The position numbers were made by a program, and so were the translations under genes. Below, piece by piece: positions 10,088 through 20,257 of a stretch of 64,000 bases of DNA; the stretch's first letter is position 1, and each line of letters begins with the position of its first letter. This DNA is from Amycolatopsis australiensis (lineage in GTDB: Bacteria; Actinomycetota; Actinomycetes; Mycobacteriales; Pseudonocardiaceae). Location of the stretch: positions 7,540,001 to 7,604,000 of the forward strand of contig NZ_FPJG01000006.1 in assembly GCF_900119165.1 (NCBI RefSeq). Reading direction: 5' to 3'. The notes below the pieces were generated by a model. The model saw only the letters and a list, made by a program, of their open reading frames with translations. It was not told the origin of the DNA and did no database searches.

Positions 10088-10876
10088 GTGGGTGAACCGC
10101 ACGCGCTGGTTTCACAGGAGGGCCAGACCCTCGTCGTCACGATGAACCGGCCGGAAGCCCGCAACGCGATCACGGGCGAGATGATGGCGATCATGGCCGA
10201 CGCGTGGGACCGCGTCGATGCGGACGACTCGATCCGCAGCTGTGTCCTGACGGGCGCGGGCGGCGCGTTCTGCGCGGGCGCGGACCTGAAGTCGATGTCC
10301 CGCAACTCGCCGTCGGAGTCGTTCGCGTCGGGCAAGTTCGACCCGTCGTTCATCCCGGGCCTGCTGAAGGGCCGCCGCCTGACCAAGCCGCTGATCGCGG
10401 CGGTCGAAGGCCCGGCCATCGCGGGCGGCACGGAGATCCTGCAGGGAACGGACATCCGGGTGGCGGGCGAGTCGGCCCGTTTCGGCGTGTCGGAGGCCCG
10501 GTGGGGCCTGTTCCCGATGGGCGGCTCGGCGGTGCGGCTGCCGCGCCAGATCCCGTACACGGTGGCCGCGGACATCCTGCTGACCGGACGGCACATTTCC
10601 GCTGCCGAGGCGCTGGCCGTCGGCTTGATCGGTCACGTGGTGCCGGCCGGCCAGGCTCTGTCCCGCGCGCTCGAGCTGGCATCGCTGGTCAACGCGAACG
10701 GGCCGCTGGCGGTCCGGGCGATCCTGCGGACGATGCGCGACACGGAGGGCATGCACGAGGAGGAGGCGTTCAAGCTGGACTCCAAGTACGGCGTCGAGGT
10801 GTTCGCTTCGGGGGACGCCAAGGAGGGGCCGCGGGCGTTCTCGGAGAAGCGGAAGCCCGAGTTCCGGGGCCGCTGA
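10088..10876 (+). CDS. echA19: Enoyl-CoA hydratase of sterol side chain, EchA19-like
   Basis: A 262-residue crotonase-fold protein. It has the oxyanion-hole segment [13 protein letters not shown] and the second hole/active-site segment [22 protein letters not shown], with the usual C-terminal [14 protein letters not shown] tail. GTG 10088 is preceded by GGAGG six bases upstream. Its divergent position next to the FadD19-like gene matches Rv3516/Rv3515c. EchA19 of M. tuberculosis hydrates the 22,23-unsaturated steroid CoA thioester in beta-oxidation; the same role is inferred here. A second, unrelated hydratase of the MaoC type is encoded at 56280-57128. Confidence 0.88.
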   Translation: MGEPHALVSQEGQTLVVTMNRPEARNAITGEMMAIMADAWDRVDADDSIRSCVLTGAGGAFCAGADLKSMSRNSPSESFASGKFDPSFIPGLLKGRRLTKPLIAAVEGPAIAGGTEILQGTDIRVAGESARFGVSEARWGLFPMGGSAVRLPRQIPYTVAADILLTGRHISAAEALAVGLIGHVVPAGQALSRALELASLVNANGPLAVRAILRTMRDTEGMHEEEAFKLDSKYGVEVFASGDAKEGPRAFSEKRKPEFRGR

Positions 10877-10953
10877 CGGCGCCGCGCGTAACAAGCTCCG
10901 CGCCCTCACCGAGTTCACCGGCGACAGGTCGCCGTTGCGCAACTGGAGGCTGA

Positions 10954-11532
10954 GTGAACTCGCCGAACGAACCGGAGCCGGGAAGAACAACCAGCTTGGC
11001 GGCCGTCACCGGCGACCCGAAGTTCGCTTCGGATTTTCTCCTGGCCGAATACTAAACACTCCGCGATGAGATCCTCAAGAAGATGGACCACCGGACTTCG
11101 ATGGTGGTCTCTTCGGTGACGGTGAGTTCCGCCGTCCTGGGCTTCGGTGTCGAACGGGCGAGCGGCCCCCTGCTCCTGCTTTCCCCGCTCGTTTTCACTT
11201 CTCCTCGGCACCCTCATCGTGTTCCAGAACGCCCAGATCGGGCAGGCTTCCGAGCCCTCCGGCAGCAGGTCGGACTCCCGCTCCGCTCGGCCTACGCCGA
11301 ATTCCGCGGTTGGCACCACACGAAACGCGATCCCAAGTACCGCCTCAAGCAGCGGCTGCTCCCGTACCACCTTCCGCTGATCCTGATCGCGATCGCCCCC
11401 GCGGTCGTGGCCATCCCTCTCGCCTTGGCGAACGCGAAACCGGTCCTCTTGACCGTCCCGATCCTGGTCGTGGACCTCTGCCTGCCGGCCATCTACATCG
11501 CGCAGCTCGTCAAGCTACGAGACCTGCTGTAA
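10954..11532 (+). pseudogene. Disrupted small membrane-protein gene (one nonsense, two frameshifts)
   Basis: A former ORF of about 190 codons can be rebuilt. It starts at GTG 10954 behind GGAGG, reads ...DPKFASDFLLAEY to an in-frame TAA at 11053, continues TLRDEILKKMDHRTSM through a hydrophobic segment, slips to the +1 neighbouring frame near 11192 (SLLLGTLIVFQNAQIGQASE), and returns near 11252 to finish FRGWHHTKRDPKYRLKQRL and two more hydrophobic helices ending in LRDLL. The continuity of sensible protein over three breaks argues for decay, not chance. Family not recognised; helices at about 4 places suggest a small inner-membrane protein. Two compensating shifts about 60 bases apart could in principle be sequencing errors, but the TAA adds weight. 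Confidence 0.7.
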
Positions 11533-11633
11533 TCCGTGCAAGACCATCTGTACCGCCTCCGCCGCACCGCGCGTCGTAGAACAAGTTCCACACATCCCCG
11601 ACTCCATCGACTGGGGAATCTTGCCGCCAGAAC

Positions 11634-11647
11634 AAGAACGTGTTTCA
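11634..11647. promoter_or_regulatory. KstR-like operator upstream of the DUF35-ltp4-ltp3 operon
   Basis: AAGAACGTGTTTCA matches 13 of 14 positions of TnnAACnnGTTnnA (first base A). It ends 9 bases before the chosen GTG start at 11657. Confidence 0.75.
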
Positions 11648-11656
11648 CTCAAGGAC

Positions 11657-12634
11657 GTGACCGAGACACCACTGGCGGCACCCCTCAACGTCGGCTTCGA
11701 CTACACGCGCTCCACCGGGCCCGTTCTCGGGCGGTTCGTCAACGCGCTGCGCGAGCACCGCATCGAAGGCGTCCGCGGCAGCGACGGCCGCGTGCACGTC
11801 CCGCCGGTCGAGTACGACCCCGTGACCGCCGAGCAGCTCAGCGAGTTCGTGCCGGTGGCCGGCGAAGGCACCGTCGTCTCCTGGTCGTGGTGTGCGCACC
11901 CGCTCGACGGCCAGCCGCTCAGCCGGCCCTTCGCCTGGGCGCTCGTCAAGCTCGACGGTGCCGACACGCCCATGCTCCACGCCGTCGACGCCGGGGCGCC
12001 CGAGAACATCCACAGTGGACTGCGCGTCCGCGCGCGATGGGCCGACGACGCCGTCGGGCACATCCGGGACATCGCCTACTTCCTCCCCCTCGACGCCGAG
12101 GACACCACGCCCACCGAGCCCGCTCCGCCGGTTGCCGAACGTGATGAAGGGGCGCCTGTCAGCGTCGTCATCACCCCCGTGCACCTGAAGTACATGCACT
12201 CCGCGTCCCCCGAGGAAAGCCGATATCTCCGTGGCCTCGCCGAAGGCAAGCTGATCGGCCAGCGCTGCCCCGCCTGCGGCAAGGTCTACATCCCGCCGCG
12301 CGGCGCCTGCCCGACCGACGGCGTGCCCACCACCGACGAGGTCGAACTGCCCGACACCGGCATCGTCACCACGTTCTGCATCGTCAACGTCCCGTTCCTC
12401 GGCCAGCGCATCAAGCCGCCGTACGTCGCCGCGTACATCCTGCTCGACGGGGCCGACATCGCCTTCCTCCACCTCGTCCTCGGCTGCGCCGCCGAGGACG
12501 TCCGGATGGGCATGCGCGTGCGCGCCGCCTGGAAACCCCGCGACGAGTGGTGGACGTCGCTGGAGAACATCAGCCACTTCGAGCCGACCGGCGAGCCGGA
12601 CGCGGCCTACGAAACCTTCGCCCACCACCTGTGA
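11657..12634 (+). CDS. DUF35 OB-fold/zinc-ribbon protein, Rv3521-like partner of Ltp3/Ltp4
   Basis: A 325-residue protein. Its C-terminal half is a DUF35 module: a rubredoxin-like zinc ribbon (QRCPACGKVYIPPRGACP, Cys pairs visible) followed by an OB fold. The N-terminal half (FDYTRSTGPVLGRFVNALREHRIEGVRG...) looks like a second, cysteine-poor OB-type domain. DUF35 proteins pair with thiolase-like aldolases, as ChsH2 does with Ltp2 in this window. It heads an operon with ltp4 (7-bp gap) and ltp3 (4-bp overlap), the Rv3521-Rv3523 order. GTG 11657 is chosen because an upstream TTG at 11621 would place the KstR-like site inside the gene. Confidence 0.88.
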   Translation: MTETPLAAPLNVGFDYTRSTGPVLGRFVNALREHRIEGVRGSDGRVHVPPVEYDPVTAEQLSEFVPVAGEGTVVSWSWCAHPLDGQPLSRPFAWALVKLDGADTPMLHAVDAGAPENIHSGLRVRARWADDAVGHIRDIAYFLPLDAEDTTPTEPAPPVAERDEGAPVSVVITPVHLKYMHSASPEESRYLRGLAEGKLIGQRCPACGKVYIPPRGACPTDGVPTTDEVELPDTGIVTTFCIVNVPFLGQRIKPPYVAAYILLDGADIAFLHLVLGCAAEDVRMGMRVRAAWKPRDEWWTSLENISHFEPTGEPDAAYETFAHHL

Positions 12635-12641
12635 GGTCCTG

Positions 12642-13655
12642 ATGCCAGACGTCGCGATCGCGGGCTTCGCGAAGGCCCCCAACGTCCGGGAAACCGACGG
12701 CACCACCAACGGCGTGGAGATGCTCGTCCCGATCTTCGCCGAGGTGTTCGCGCAGACCGGCCTGTCCAAGCAGGACATCGGGTTCTGGTGCTCCGGCTCG
12801 TCGGACTACCTCGCCGGACGCGCCTTCAGCTTCATCGCCGCGGTCGACGCGATCGGCGCGTTCCCGCCGATCCACGAGTCGCACGTCGAGATGGACGCCG
12901 CCTGGGCGCTGTACGAGGCGTGGCTGAAGATCAGGACGGGCGAGGTCGAGACCGCGCTCGTCTACGGCTTCGGCAAGTCCAGCGCCGGGCAGCTGCGCCG
13001 GGTGCTCGCCCTGCAGCTCGACCCCTACGTCGTCGCTCCACTGTGGCCGGACTCGATCTCGATCGCCGGCATCCAGGCGCGCTTGGGCCTGGAAGCCGGC
13101 CTCTGGTCCGAAAAGGACCTCGCCGAGGTCGCCGCCCGCCACCGCGGTGTGGAAGCGGCCGAGCTGCTCGACACCCCGTACTTCGCCGATCCGCTGCGCA
13201 GGCACGACATCGCGCCCATCACCGACGGCGCGGCCGTCGTCATCCTGTCCACCGTGGAACGCGCACGCGACATCGTCGACCGGCCCGCGGTCATCACCGG
13301 CATCGAACACCGCGTCGACTCCCCCGTGCTCGGCGCCCGCGACCTGACGCGCTCGCCGTCCACCGAAGCGGCGGCCGCGGCCCTCGACCTCGACGGCGCC
13401 GACCTCGCCGAGCTGCACGCGCCGTTCACGCACCAGGAGCTGATCCTGCGCACGGCGCTGAAACTCGACGACGGCGTGAAGATCAACCCGTCGGGCGGCG
13501 CACTCGCCGCGAACCCGATGTTCTCCGCCGGCCTCGCCCGCATCGGCGAGGCGGCGGCCCGGATCCACCGCGGGGAGTCCCGCAAGGCCGTGGCGCACGC
13601 GACGAGCGGCCCGGCGCTGCAACAGAACCTGGTGACCGTGCTGGAGGCCCGATGA
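12642..13655 (+). CDS. ltp4: SCP-x-type thiolase-like aldolase subunit, Ltp4-like
   Basis: A 337-residue thiolase-fold protein of the lipid-transfer/SCP-x branch. The C-terminal thiolase signatures are present (NPSGGALAANPMFSAGLARIGEAAARI and a late HATSGPALQQN). The position where true thiolases carry the nucleophilic Cys reads ESHVEMDAAWAL here, without cysteine, so a retro-aldol role rather than thiolysis is expected. It overlaps ltp3 by four bases (ATGA) and probably forms a complex with it and the DUF35 protein. Rhodococcal ltp3 and ltp4 mutants fail on C24-branched sterol side chains; the same function is inferred. Confidence 0.87.
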   Translation: MPDVAIAGFAKAPNVRETDGTTNGVEMLVPIFAEVFAQTGLSKQDIGFWCSGSSDYLAGRAFSFIAAVDAIGAFPPIHESHVEMDAAWALYEAWLKIRTGEVETALVYGFGKSSAGQLRRVLALQLDPYVVAPLWPDSISIAGIQARLGLEAGLWSEKDLAEVAARHRGVEAAELLDTPYFADPLRRHDIAPITDGAAVVILSTVERARDIVDRPAVITGIEHRVDSPVLGARDLTRSPSTEAAAAALDLDGADLAELHAPFTHQELILRTALKLDDGVKINPSGGALAANPMFSAGLARIGEAAARIHRGESRKAVAHATSGPALQQNLVTVLEAR

Positions 13656-14815
13656 CCAAGCAGCTCACCGCCGTGCTCGGCACCGGCCAGACGCACCACC
13701 GCGCCAAGCGCGCCGACGTCTCGATGCCGGGACTGCTGCGCGAGGCGATCGACCGCGCGATGGCCGACGCCCAGGTGGCATGGGCCGACATCGACGCCGT
13801 CGTGCTCGGCAAGGCCCCGGACCTGTTCGAGGGCGTCATGATGCCCGAGCTGTTCCTCGCCGACGCGCTCGGCGCGACCGGGAAGCCGTTGCTGCGCGTG
13901 CACACCGCCGGCTCGGTCGGCGGGTCGACGGCACTGGTCGCCGCGTCGCTCATCCAAGCGGGTGTGCACCGCCGGGTGCTCACGGTGGCCTACGAGAAGC
14001 AGTCCGAGTCGAACGCGATGTGGGGCTTGTCGATCCTGCCGCCGTTCCAGATGCCGGTCGGCGCCGGCGCGGGCGGCTACTTCGCGCCGCACGTGCGCTC
14101 CTACATCCGCAGGTCCGGCGCGCCGGAGCACGTCGGCGCGATCGTCGCGGCGAAGGACCGGCGCAACGGCGCCCTGAACCCGTACGCGCACCTGCGGCAG
14201 CCGGACATCACCGTGGAGTCCGTGCGGAAGTCGCAGATGCTGTGGGATCCCATCCGCTACGACGAGACGTGCCCGTCGTCCGACGGCGCGTGCGCGATGG
14301 TGCTCGGCGACAAAGCCGCCGGGGACGCCGTCGAAGGCGGCGCGGCGTGGATCCACGCGACGGCGATGCGCACCGAGCCGACCACGTTCGCCGGCCGGGA
14401 CCAGGTGAACCCGCGCGCCGGACGCGACGCCGCGGCCGCGCTGTGGGCGGAGGCCGGGATCACCGACCCGATGTCCGAAGTGGACGTCGCCGAGATCTAC
14501 GTGCCGTTCTCGTGGTTCGAGCCGATGTGGCTGGAGAACCTCGGGTTCGCGCCCGAAGGCGAGGGCTGGAAGGTCACCGAGGCGGGCGAGACGGCGATCG
14601 GCGGCCGGCTGCCGGTGAACCCGTCCGGCGGCGTGCTCTCGTCCAACCCGATCGGCGCGTCCGGCATGCTCCGGTTCTCCGAAGCCGCGAAGCAGGTCAT
14701 GGGCCGGGCCGGCGACTACCAGGTCGACGGCGCGCGGATCGCCGTCGGGCACGCCTACGGCGGCGGGTCGCAGTACTTCTCGATGTGGGTGGTCGGGTCG
14801 GAAAAGCCGAGCTGA
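13652..14815 (+). CDS. ltp3: SCP-x-type thiolase-like aldolase, Ltp3-like
   Basis: A 387-residue thiolase-like protein. Motifs include RVHTAGSVGGSTALVAASLI in place of the catalytic-Cys loop (no Cys), SSDGACAMVLG, VNPSGGVLSSNPIGASGMLRF and the terminal GHAYGGGSQYFSMWVV. The missing nucleophile and partnership with a DUF35 protein indicate aldol cleavage of a beta-hydroxy steroid CoA, releasing a short acyl-CoA. ATG 13652 overlaps the ltp4 stop. The stop codon abuts the stop of the convergent BrkB-type gene without a spacer. Confidence 0.88.
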   Translation: MTKQLTAVLGTGQTHHRAKRADVSMPGLLREAIDRAMADAQVAWADIDAVVLGKAPDLFEGVMMPELFLADALGATGKPLLRVHTAGSVGGSTALVAASLIQAGVHRRVLTVAYEKQSESNAMWGLSILPPFQMPVGAGAGGYFAPHVRSYIRRSGAPEHVGAIVAAKDRRNGALNPYAHLRQPDITVESVRKSQMLWDPIRYDETCPSSDGACAMVLGDKAAGDAVEGGAAWIHATAMRTEPTTFAGRDQVNPRAGRDAAAALWAEAGITDPMSEVDVAEIYVPFSWFEPMWLENLGFAPEGEGWKVTEAGETAIGGRLPVNPSGGVLSSNPIGASGMLRFSEAAKQVMGRAGDYQVDGARIAVGHAYGGGSQYFSMWVVGSEKPS

Positions 14816-15838
14816 TCACCGCCGCCGCGAGCGGCGCCAGCGCAGCGCGAGCAGCGTCCCGGCCACCCCGGTCACGACGCCGACCGCGGCGGGCACCGCC
14901 ATCGGCGGGTCCGGCACGACCACGGGCTTCAGCACGACCGGCGCGGGCGGCGCGACGGGCTTCGGCGGCGCGTCCGAGCCGGTGGCCGTCCACGCGGTGA
15001 CGTAGACGAGCAGCCGCGCGACGAGCGAGATGAAGAAGATCAGGCCGATGACCGAGCCGAACGCGATGCCGGTCGGCGAGTCGCTGATCAACCGCAGGTA
15101 GAAGCCGCCGGCCAGTTTGAGCAGCTCGAACCCGACGGCGAGGGCGATCGCGCCGCGCACCGCGCTGCGCACGCCGACCTTCTGCCGCGGCAGCCGGGTG
15201 AGCACCCACAGGAACACCAGCCAGTCCGCGGCCAGCGACAGCGGCACCGACGACGCCGACACGAGCTGGTGGCCCCAGCTCGTGTCGTCCAGCCCGGCCA
15301 GCCGCAGCAGGTAGCCGCCGAGCGCGGTCCCGGAGATGGTGAGGCCGAAGGACACGAGCAGCGCAGCGCTCAGGCCGAGCAGCGCGAGCAGGTCGACGGC
15401 GATCAGCCGCAGCAGCGGCTGGTCGGACCGGTTCTGCCCCCACAGCGCGGTGAGCGAGTCCCGCAGCGCGTTCATCCAGTTCCAGCCCGAGTAGAGGCCG
15501 ATGACCAGGCCGAACGCCCCGACGCTCGTCCGCTGCTCGACGAACCCGGTGAGCAATTCGGTGGCCTTCCCGCCGAGCCCGCCGGGCAGCGTCGACACGA
15601 TGGCGTGCACGAGGGTGTCGAGCAGATGCGGCTGGCTGGCCAGCACGAACCCCCCGACCGACGAGGCGACCATCAGCAGCGGCACGAGCGAGAGCAGGCT
15701 GAAGTAGGTGATCGAGGCGACGTAGTGGTAACCGCCGGAGTCGACATAGCGGTTGGTGGCGCGGGCGAGGTGGTCCAGCCACCGGTACCGGGCACGGGCC
15801 CGCGCCCAGGGGCTCGGGGCCTTGGGGGAACTGTTCAC
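14816..15838 (-). CDS. YihY/BrkB-family inner membrane protein
   Basis: A 340-residue polytopic protein of the YihY/virulence factor BrkB family. The N-terminal HYVASITYFSLLSLVPLLMVASS segment and GWNWMNALRDSLTALWG are characteristic, and six or so hydrophobic helices follow. A C-terminal tail (residues about 280-340) adds a Pro/Val-rich linker and one extra helix ending in basic residues (LRWRRSRRR), which is not part of the core family. Start codon GTG 15838 has no strong ribosome site, so it is less secure. Biochemical role unknown for the family. Unrelated to the convergent sterol genes. Confidence 0.85.
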   Translation of the reverse strand: MNSSPKAPSPWARARARYRWLDHLARATNRYVDSGGYHYVASITYFSLLSLVPLLMVASSVGGFVLASQPHLLDTLVHAIVSTLPGGLGGKATELLTGFVEQRTSVGAFGLVIGLYSGWNWMNALRDSLTALWGQNRSDQPLLRLIAVDLLALLGLSAALLVSFGLTISGTALGGYLLRLAGLDDTSWGHQLVSASSVPLSLAADWLVFLWVLTRLPRQKVGVRSAVRGAIALAVGFELLKLAGGFYLRLISDSPTGIAFGSVIGLIFFISLVARLLVYVTAWTATGSDAPPKPVAPPAPVVLKPVVVPDPPMAVPAAVGVVTGVAGTLLALRWRRSRRR

Positions 15839-16715
15839 GAAGACTGTCTACCCAGCCGGACGCCGGTTCGCGCAGGCAACACGCGGTCGGCCCACCTCGG
15901 GGGGTGGGTTGGCAGGGGGGTAGCAGGGTCGGCGGTTGCGCAGCGCGGGCGGTGCGGCGGCGCGAGCAGCGCGGCGCGGCGCGAGCAGCGCGGCGCGGCG
16001 CGAGCAGCGCGGGCGAGCAGCGCGGGCGAGCAGCGCGGGCGAGCAGCGCGGGCGAGCAGCGCGGGCGAGCAGCGCGGCGCGGCGCGGCGCGGCGCGGCGC
16101 GGCGCGGGCGAGCAGCGCGGCGCGAGCAGCGCGGCGCGGCGCGGGCGAGCAGCGCGGCGCGAGCGGCGCGGGCGAGCAGCGCGGCGCGGCGCGAGCAGCG
16201 CAGGCGGTGCGGGCGACGGGTGGGCCAGGCAGGCGGCTGGCTTGCGGCGGCTCAGCGCAGGCGGCGCGAGCGGTGCGCTCAGCGGGCGCGCGGTGCGGGC
16301 GGCGGATGGCCGGGCAGCGGCAGGCTCTGCTCAGCGCAGGCCGCGCACTTGGAGCGGCGGGCGCTCGCGCGGCAGCCCGCCCGGCGCGGGCGGCGGGTTT
16401 GGCCGGGATTGGCGGCAAGCTCACCAGCTGCTCAGCGCAGCCAGCACGCTCGGCGCGGGCGGCGCTCCGCGCGCCCGGCGGGCGGCGGGCGCCGGGCGCG
16501 GGCGGCGGGTTGGCGAGGTTGGCGGCAGGCGCACCGGCTGCTCAGCGCAGCCGGCGCCCGGCGGCACCCGGGACGACAGCGCGAGCGGCTCACCCGCGAC
16601 CGGCCGAGCCGGAGGGCGCTCGCAGGCCCCGACCCGAACAGCTACCGGCCAACCGGCCCGGCGGAGGGCTCAGCTCGGCCGCGGGAGCCGGCACAGCGGC
16701 GGGCCGAGCACACGA
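15839..16715. repeat. Non-coding GC-rich region with 13-bp and 5-bp tandem repeats
   Basis: About 880 bases with no credible gene. From roughly 15950 to 16210 the sequence is low complexity. Five perfect tandem copies of the 13-mer CGCGGGCGAGCAG occupy 16008-16072, followed by a run of GCGGC 5-mers to about 16107 and mixed copies after. Further right, the element CTGCTCAGCGCAG recurs near 16325, 16427 and 16538. Long open frames here arise from lack of stop codons in GC-rich repeats; their predicted proteins are simple Ala/Arg/Ser/Gly strings. Confidence 0.85.
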
Positions 16716-17507
16716 TCAGCCCAGGACCACCAGCTCGTGGCCGTCGTCGGGTGGCGTTGCCGTGTCCGTCGTCGCGAACACCGTGCTGCCCAGGAAGCCG
16801 AGCTCGCAGCCGAGGGTGGCCAGGAACGCCGTGTCCGCGGCGTCGCGGCCCGTGGCGATGCGCAGCATCGTGCGGCGGGGTGCCCGGCGGGTCGCGTCGA
16901 AAACGTACCAGTGGCCGTCGACGGCTGCCTCGAACACCGCGTGGAAGTCCATTGGGGACAGTCCCGGCGCGTAGACCGCGACGTAACGCGCGGGGATGTC
17001 CAGGAACCGGCACAGCGTGACGCACACGTGCGCGAAGTCGCGGCAGACGCCCTCCCCGGCCAGGAGCGTGTCGATCGCGTCGTCGGTCGCCCGGCTCGAT
17101 CCGACCACATAGGACAGTCGTTCGTGGACGTGCCGGACGATCGCGTCCACCTGCTTTTCCGGGCTCCCCAGCTTCAGCAGCCGCGGAGCGACCAACCCGG
17201 CGACGCGGTCGGACGGGCAATACCGGCTCGGCCGGGTGAACACGGCCGCGTCGGCGAGCGTCACCGGCTCGGGTTCGGGCTCGGTCAGCGCGCGTTCGGC
17301 GTGGTAGGTGACGCGGTGTTCGCCGGCGGGCAGCTCGAAGACCTCGGCCCGGGTTCCGTGCGCGAACTCGACCGGCTCGCTCTCGCCGTGCCAGGAGACG
17401 ATCAGCTCTTCGGTGTCCGCGTGCGCCGCCGCGACCGAGATCGCGGCGGGCCCGGGCCGGGTGACGCGGACGGAGAACTCGACGTCGACGGTCGCTCGCG
17501 AGGCCAT
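16716..17507 (-). CDS. Transglutaminase-like domain protein
   Basis: A 263-residue protein with an N-terminal beta-rich domain (about 1-90) and a transglutaminase-like papain-fold domain. The triad is visible: C155 in GEGVCRDFAHV, H189 in MDFHAVFEA and D204 in YVFDATRRAPR. Such bacterial proteins act as cysteine proteases or amidases more often than as crosslinking enzymes; substrate unknown. No signal peptide, so likely cytosolic. ATG 17507 is chosen over the adjacent GTG 17510. The gene lies downstream of cyp125 on the same strand with a 55-bp gap, so read-through is possible, but a sterol role is not implied. Confidence 0.85.
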   Translation of the reverse strand: MASRATVDVEFSVRVTRPGPAAISVAAAHADTEELIVSWHGESEPVEFAHGTRAEVFELPAGEHRVTYHAERALTEPEPEPVTLADAAVFTRPSRYCPSDRVAGLVAPRLLKLGSPEKQVDAIVRHVHERLSYVVGSSRATDDAIDTLLAGEGVCRDFAHVCVTLCRFLDIPARYVAVYAPGLSPMDFHAVFEAAVDGHWYVFDATRRAPRRTMLRIATGRDAADTAFLATLGCELGFLGSTVFATTDTATPPDDGHELVVLG

Positions 17508-17562
17508 CACGTCATGATGTCATCCGCCGCCGGAAACGTCGCCCGGCCGGCGCCCGGCCCGC

Positions 17563-18789
17563 TCAGGCGTACCGGACCGGGTAGTGCTTGATCCCGTTGA
17601 GCCAGCTCGACCGCAGCCGCACCGGCGGCGCCGCCTCGGTGATCCCCGGCATCACGTCCGCGATCGCGTTGAAGATCAGGTCGATCTCCAGCCGGGCCAG
17701 GTTCGCGCCGATGCAGTAGTGCGAACCCGTCCCGCCGAAGCCGACGTGCGGGTTGTCCTCGCGGAGCACGTCGAACTTCTCCGGGTTGTCGAAGACCTCG
17801 TGGTCGAAGTTCGCGGAGCTGTAGAACATGCCGACGCGGTCGCCCTTGCGGATGTGCGCGCCGCCCAGCTCGGTGTCGCGGGTGGCGGTGCGCTGGAACG
17901 CGACCACCGGGGTCGCCCAGCGGACGATCTCGTCGGGCGCGGTCTTCGGCCGCTGGTCCTTGTACAGCTCCCACTGGTCCGGGTGGTCGAGGAACGCCTT
18001 CATGCCGTGGGTGATGGCGTTGCGCGTGGTCTCGTTCCCGGCGACGGCGAGCAGGATGACGAAGAAACCGAACTCGTCCGAGCCGAGCGCTTCACCGTCG
18101 ACATCCGCCTGGATGAGCTTCGTGACGATGTCGTCCATCGGGCACTTGCGGCGGTCCTCGGCCATGTTCCAGGCGTAGCCGATGAGCTGCGCGGACGCCT
18201 CCAGCGGCTCGACGTCGTACTCCGGGTCGTCGTAGGCGACCATCTGGTTCGACCAGTCGAAGATCTTGAGCCGGTCCTCCTGCGGGATGCCGATCAGCTC
18301 GGCGATCGCCTGCAGCGGCAGCTCGCACGCGACGTCGGTGACGAAGTCGCCGGACCCCTTCTTCCGCGCCTCCCGCACGATCCGCTCCGCGCGCTCGCGC
18401 AGCGTGTCCTCGAGCTTGGCGATCGACCGCGGGGTGAAGCCCTTCGAGACGATCCGCCGCAGCTTCGTGTGCTGCGGGGCGTCCATGTTGAGCAGCACCA
18501 GGCGGTTCGCGTCGAGGTTGTCCTCGGTCATGCTCTCGTCGAAGCGGATGATGGCGGTCTTCTCCCGCGACGAGTACAGCGTGCTGTCGCGCGAGACCTC
18601 CTTGACGTCCGCGTGCCGGGAGACGACCCAGTAGCCGTCGTCGCGGAAGCCGGCGGTGTTGTGCTTCTGGGGGTTCCACCACACCGGGGCGGTGCGCCGC
18701 AGCTCGGCGAACTCGGCCACCGGCAGGCGTTCGGCCAGGAGATCCGGATCGGTGAAGTCGAACCCGGCGGGGATGAGCGGAGCGGCCAC
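17563..18789 (-). CDS. cyp125: Cytochrome P450 CYP125 (steroid C26/C27 monooxygenase)
   Basis: A 408-residue P450. The I-helix oxygen-binding segment AGNETT is at 250-255, the K-helix ExxR at E287-R290, the heme Cys at C359 in FGGTGSHYCIG. Long stretches such as NMDAPQHTKLRRIVSKGFTPR and the ending SWLNGIKHYPV agree closely with my memory of M. tuberculosis CYP125. It oxidises the terminal methyl of the cholesterol side chain to the carboxylate, the first step before FadD-type activation. GTG 18789 is preceded by GGGAGG; the upstream ATG frame would run through the KstR-like site. Divergent from fadA5 as in Rv3545c/Rv3546. A ferredoxin partner is not adjacent. Confidence 0.94.
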   Translation of the reverse strand: MAAPLIPAGFDFTDPDLLAERLPVAEFAELRRTAPVWWNPQKHNTAGFRDDGYWVVSRHADVKEVSRDSTLYSSREKTAIIRFDESMTEDNLDANRLVLLNMDAPQHTKLRRIVSKGFTPRSIAKLEDTLRERAERIVREARKKGSGDFVTDVACELPLQAIAELIGIPQEDRLKIFDWSNQMVAYDDPEYDVEPLEASAQLIGYAWNMAEDRRKCPMDDIVTKLIQADVDGEALGSDEFGFFVILLAVAGNETTRNAITHGMKAFLDHPDQWELYKDQRPKTAPDEIVRWATPVVAFQRTATRDTELGGAHIRKGDRVGMFYSSANFDHEVFDNPEKFDVLREDNPHVGFGGTGSHYCIGANLARLEIDLIFNAIADVMPGITEAAPPVRLRSSWLNGIKHYPVRYA

Positions 18790-18811
18790 GGTGCCTCCCA
18801 CGGTTCGCCTT

Positions 18812-18825
18812 TGAAACACGTTCTA
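18812..18825. promoter_or_regulatory. KstR-like operator proximal to cyp125
   Basis: TGAAACACGTTCTA is a full 14 of 14 match to TnnAACnnGTTnnA, 23 bases upstream of the cyp125 start. Confidence 0.85.
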
Positions 18826-18870
18826 ACAGCGATTACAGCATACGGTGTTAACTTACGGAAGACCGTTCAG

Positions 18871-18884
18871 TGAAACCTGTTTAC
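18871..18884. promoter_or_regulatory. Second KstR-like site in the cyp125-fadA5 gap
   Basis: TGAAACCTGTTTAC matches 13 of 14 positions (last base C). It lies between the proximal sites of the two genes; it could be a weaker operator. Confidence 0.5.
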
Positions 18885-18965
18885 TTGACCGATGAGGCCA
18901 GGTGATCGAGCGCTCACTCGGCGAAGATCAAAATCCGGCCGATCCTGGGATCGCTTGCTTGAAAC

Positions 18966-20179
<1,214 letters not shown>

Positions 20180-20257
20180 CCGGGCCGGTGGGATCCCGGG
20201 TTTCGAAGGCTCGACCACCGCGCCGTCCAGCGGGCCGGCTGTGCTTGACTTCGGGGC

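Noticed and set aside
11192..11252. Programmed frameshifting in the 10954 gene.
   Set aside because: No slippery heptamer or pseudoknot is visible, and an in-frame TAA upstream already breaks the gene, so decay is simpler.
16008..16072. Possible CRISPR array.
   Set aside because: Units are 13 bp in direct tandem without spacers and no cas genes are near.
14697..16424. A 575-codon minus-strand frame through the repeat region.
   Set aside because: Composed of shadow frame of the BrkB-type gene plus simple Ala/Arg/Ser/Pro strings from tandem repeats.
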